Source of the DNA: Acidobacteriota bacterium
Lineage (GTDB): Bacteria > Acidobacteriota > Terriglobia > Acidiferrales > UBA7541
Assembly (NCBI GenBank): GCA_003161195.1
Contig: PMOV01000218.1
Location: 1-15,492, forward strand
Reading direction: 5' to 3'
DNA length: 15,492 bases
How positions within the stretch are numbered: the first letter of the stretch is position 1; each line of letters starts with the position of its first letter. Of the stretch, positions 13,141 to 15,492 are shown piece by piece. Position numbers and translations under genes: made by a program. Below the pieces are notes generated by a model that saw only the letters and a program-made list of their open reading frames with translations, made no database searches and was not told where the DNA came from.

Positions 13141-14281
13141 GCGCTTTGTTGCTCGGATGATAACCCAAGACATATTGATTTCGCAGCTCCATGCCGATCT
13201 TGGTGGCGATATCCGGCAGATCTTCCAGTTTCTCTACCGGGAAAACACGGCCGCCAGTCAGTTCCGTTACTTCGCTGAGTAAGGACGGGCCGTTGCCTTC
13301 TTCCAGCGTACGGTTGCGATAGCCGACTGGATCAAAGATGCCGATGGCATAGAGCTGGGTATCGGCTTCCTTCACCAGGCGTTTGATATCGCTCTCGTTG
13401 TACCTACTATGATTATCGCCCCCATCGGAGAGGATGAGCAAGGCGCGCTTGGCGTTGTGTGCACTACGCATCTCGCTCAAGCCGAGATAAATGGCGTCCA
13501 GGAGCGCGGTGCGGCCTTTCGGCGCGGTGAGCAGCATGCGGCTTTGTAGATCTTCCACGCTATTGGTGAACTCGCTCGAGAGCTCCGCGCGTTCATTGAA
13601 GCTGACCAGGAAGAATTCGTCCTGCGGATTGGCGGTCTTGAAGAACTGGATGGCCGCTTCGCGGGCCTTGGCGGCTTTGTTGGCCATGCTGCCGCTGTAA
13701 TCGAAAATCACACCGATGGAGATGGGCACATCCTCGGAGGAGAAGGTAACCACTTCCTGCTCCACGTTGTCTTCAAAAATGCGGAAATTATCGGGGTCGA
13801 GGCCGGTGACCAGGCGATTGTAGGGATCCGTGACCGTGGCATTGATCAGCGCCAAGTCCACGTCCATTTTGATGCCTTTCTTCGGGTTGATGGGGAAAGC
13901 CGGCGTATCTCTGCGCATGTCGTCGGTGGCAGGTTTTGCGGAGTCTTTGGACGCGCTGGGAGTGCCAGAAGCGGGGGCAGCAGCCGGGGCCGTAGCGCTG
14001 GGGGCGGTCGCACTGATCGAACTGCCGCTCTGCGTGCTGGTGCCAGTGGTATTGGCTTGAGCGGCGCTAGCCGCCGCTTCCTGCGCGGCCTCCCGCGAGG
14101 GCTGGGGCGCGGCTTTCGGACCCTCCGTGGAGGTTTGCGCTACGCATGGGCGCACCATGGCGCACGTCAGAAACAGAGCGGTTGCAAAGCATAAGCTGGC
14201 GAGCGAGGAGATCGGCGAGAAACGGCGGCCCACAAGATGAACGGTCAACTTCCCAGAGCGGAAACGACGGACACAGTTCAC
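13037..14281 (-). CDS. Secreted VWA protein (VWFA-related Acidobacterial type), first of pair
   Basis: A 414-residue exported protein in the same family as its downstream neighbour. It has a signal segment (SLASLCFATALFLTCAM, about 26-42, ending CVAQ near 49) and a low-complexity Ala/Ser/Thr/Pro/Gly linker (about 52-118). The VWA domain has a complete MIDAS: DYSGS (about 194-198), Thr in KGRTALLDA and Asp in LILSDGGDN. The C-terminus is YVLGYHPSN ... YSKTGYYAPSH. The open frame extends to TTG 14365 with no ribosome site. GTG 14281 is preferred because AGGGGG lies four bases upstream and it leaves a normal signal peptide. The linker suggests a tethered or surface-exposed binding domain, which is inference. 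It is divergent from kdsB, with a 272-base gap. Confidence 0.88.
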   Translation of the reverse strand: MNCVRRFRSGKLTVHLVGRRFSPISSLASLCFATALFLTCAMVRPCVAQTSTEGPKAAPQPSREAAQEAAASAAQANTTGTSTQSGSSISATAPSATAPAAAPASGTPSASKDSAKPATDDMRRDTPAFPINPKKGIKMDVDLALINATVTDPYNRLVTGLDPDNFRIFEDNVEQEVVTFSSEDVPISIGVIFDYSGSMANKAAKAREAAIQFFKTANPQDEFFLVSFNERAELSSEFTNSVEDLQSRMLLTAPKGRTALLDAIYLGLSEMRSAHNAKRALLILSDGGDNHSRYNESDIKRLVKEADTQLYAIGIFDPVGYRNRTLEEGNGPSLLSEVTELTGGRVFPVEKLEDLPDIATKIGMELRNQYVLGYHPSNKAHDARWRKVKIKLRAPRGLPPLTVYSKTGYYAPSH

Positions 14282-14417
14282 GGCTCCCCCTACGTTTCCA
14301 GCCACGGAAACGGCCGCGCGGAAGACTGCTAAGGCGGATTCTATCACTCGCGCGACTGAACACAAGCTGAATCAAGCGCGGGCGGGGAACCGGGGCAAAT
14401 GCTGCACGCCTCGCACC

Positions 14418-14440
14418 GTGCCGGTCCTTGCGGCACCGGC
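14418..14440. repeat. Inverted repeat in the VWA/kdsB divergent intergenic region
   Basis: GTGCCG-(7)-CGGCAC (14418-14436) overlaps a second possible pairing GCCGGT-(9)-ACCGGC (14420-14440). The two stems are mutually exclusive. The element lies in the leader of the VWA genes and upstream of kdsB. No T tract follows, and a regulatory role is unproven. Confidence 0.3.
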
Positions 14441-14553
14441 GCATTCGAGCTTAGCGCGCGCCATGATAGCATCGCCAAAGCAACTGGCGGACCACATTTA
14501 GAGCTTGTATAAAGAAAAAGGTTTCATGGTAGAGAGGATGGAGTTCGTACCAC

Positions 14554-15336
14554 ATGGAGACTGACCAGAGCGGCGCCACGCGAGCCAGAACCGTGGTGAT
14601 CGTCATTCCTGCGCGCTACGCATCGACCCGGCTGCCCGGCAAGCCGCTCGTCTCCCTGGCGGGTAAACCCATGATTCAGCGGGTTTACGAGCGCGCGCGT
14701 CTGGCCAAGCTCGCCCAGCGGGTGATCGTGGCGACCGACGACGAGCGGATTGTGGCGGCGGTTGCGGCGTTCGGCGGTGAAGCTCGCATGACCCGCCCCG
14801 ACCATCGCACCGGCACCGAACGGGTGGCGGAGGTGGCGGCACATGTTGAGGGCGACGTATTTGTGAACGTGCAGGGTGACGAACCGCTGCTGGACCCCGC
14901 GGCCGTGGATACCGCGATCTCCGTGCTGCTTGAGGAACCTGCCGCGCCCATCGCCACCGTGGCCACGCTGATCAAGAATGCGCCGGAGATCATGGACCCT
15001 AACGTCGTGAAAACGGTGCTCGACTTCGACGACAACGCGCTCTATTTCTCTCGCGCGCCCATTCCCTGGGTTCGCGATACGGCCGGCAAGATGCGCGTCC
15101 GCCACCTGAAGCATCTCGGACTGTATGTTTTTCAACGCGAGGTGCTGCTGGAGTACCCCACCCTGCCGCAGGGCGAACTCGAACGCATCGAGCAACTCGA
15201 GCAATTGCGCTGGATGGAAAACGGCTGGAAGATTCGCGTGGCGGAAGTGGAGCACGACGCGGTGAGCGTGGATGTTCCGGCCGATGTGGAGCGCGTGGAG
15301 AAACTGCTGCGCGAAGCCGGCGAAACGGCGGCCTAA
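14554..15336 (+). CDS. kdsB: 3-deoxy-manno-octulosonate cytidylyltransferase (CMP-KDO synthetase)
   Basis: KdsB couples CTP to 3-deoxy-D-manno-octulosonate to give CMP-KDO, the activated sugar for LPS inner core, in the cytoplasm. The 260 residues show the full family pattern: nucleotide-binding VVIVIPARYASTRLPGKPL (14-32), VIVATDDE, MTRPDHRTGTERVAEV (79-94), VFVNVQGDEPLL (102-113), LYFSRAPIPWVRD, HLKHLGLYVFQREVL, LERIEQLEQLRWM and the C-terminal SVDVPADVERVEKLL. Length is slightly above the E. coli enzyme (about 248) because of a 13-residue N-terminal lead. A GGAG ten bases before ATG 14554 serves as a weak ribosome site. A TATAAA at 14508-14513 may be the -10 element, but its -35 is poor. 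The gene is a single unit ending in a strong terminator. It implies an LPS-bearing Gram-negative envelope. Confidence 0.97.
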   Translation: METDQSGATRARTVVIVIPARYASTRLPGKPLVSLAGKPMIQRVYERARLAKLAQRVIVATDDERIVAAVAAFGGEARMTRPDHRTGTERVAEVAAHVEGDVFVNVQGDEPLLDPAAVDTAISVLLEEPAAPIATVATLIKNAPEIMDPNVVKTVLDFDDNALYFSRAPIPWVRDTAGKMRVRHLKHLGLYVFQREVLLEYPTLPQGELERIEQLEQLRWMENGWKIRVAEVEHDAVSVDVPADVERVEKLLREAGETAA

Positions 15337-15341
15337 AAGGA

Positions 15342-15377
15342 ACCGCCCGGCAGGGACTCTGCCGGGCGGTCTTGTTT
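15342..15377. terminator. Rho-independent terminator after kdsB, possibly bidirectional
   Basis: ACCGCCCGGCAG-GGACT-CTGCCGGGCGGT is a perfect 12-bp stem with a 5-base loop, six bases after the kdsB stop, followed by CTTGTTT. On the opposite strand the stem is followed by TCCTTTT, so it could also end a convergent transcript, consistent with the partial minus-strand gene at the right edge. Confidence 0.88.
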
Positions 15378-15421
15378 AACCCTGTTTTCAGTTCCGGAAG
15401 CAGCCTGCTGGCTAATGCTTG

Positions 15422-15492
15422 CTACTGCTGCAGCTGCAGCGGACCGATCACAACCCGAGTGGTGTCTGTGCCCACCAGAATAAAGCTGGTGT
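15422..15492 (-). CDS. Probable C-terminal fragment of a convergent gene (partial)
   Basis: Read on the minus strand from the window edge, the frame gives TSFILVGTDTTRVVIGPLQL plus QQ before a TAG at 15424-15422. It reads like a natural beta-strand-rich C-terminus, while the other two minus frames hit a stop or give an unlikely composition. The gene is cut by the window, so its product cannot be named. Support is the position just beyond the two-way terminator and the plausible residues; 22 codons is too short to be certain. Confidence 0.4.
   Translation of the reverse strand, partial: TSFILVGTDTTRVVIGPLQLQQ

Noticed and set aside
14526..14564. Short upstream frame of 12 codons overlapping the kdsB start
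   Set aside because: Too short and without strong ribosome site; likely chance, although it would overlap the kdsB ATG in another frame.
1..15492. CRISPR arrays, tRNA or rRNA genes, insertion sequences, prophage genes
   Set aside because: No regularly spaced long repeats, cloverleaf-like segments, transposase or phage-like proteins were seen on either strand.

Overview
The window looks like a chromosomal segment of an Acidobacteriota bacterium. The strongest clue is a tandem pair of secreted von Willebrand A proteins of the 'VWFA-related Acidobacterial' type at 12034-14281. A TonB-dependent receptor and a KDO-activating enzyme (kdsB) show a Gram-negative envelope with outer membrane and LPS. 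The DNA is GC-rich, several starts are GTG or TTG, and palindromic intergenic elements recur. I see no phage, transposase, CRISPR array, rRNA or tRNA.

Layout. Positions 1-281 are non-coding, with small direct and inverted repeats. On the minus strand follow mtgA (282-989), a six-helix membrane protein (1171-1776), a small secreted Cys-containing protein (1822-2259) and a VOC/glyoxalase-fold protein (2300-2704). The largest gene-free stretch (2705-3513) holds twin hairpins, a cluster of CTGTCACAGT repeats and a possible 34-codon Cys-rich ORF. The plus strand then carries a TonB-dependent receptor (3514-5592), a REP-like palindrome, a good sigma70-type promoter and uvrA (5785-8724). Tightly spaced behind uvrA are a secreted TPR protein, two secreted helical proteins of unknown function and a SprT-like zinc metalloprotease (to 11995). 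The two VWA genes come back on the minus strand and overlap each other by more than 100 bases. kdsB (14554-15336) runs divergently from them and ends in a strong hairpin terminator. The last 71 bases probably hold the C-terminus of a convergent gene.

How the genes fit together. Cell-envelope functions dominate: peptidoglycan polymerisation (mtgA), LPS core sugar activation (kdsB), outer-membrane uptake (TonB receptor) and several exported proteins (TPR, VWA, helical). uvrA is nucleotide-excision repair housekeeping. The uvrA-TPR-helical-helical-SprT run has gaps of 13, 21, -1 and 28 bases and could be one transcript. Whether it is functionally coherent is unknown. It and the overlapping VWA pair are the parts most worth a second look. 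No clearly new system could be demonstrated from sequence alone.
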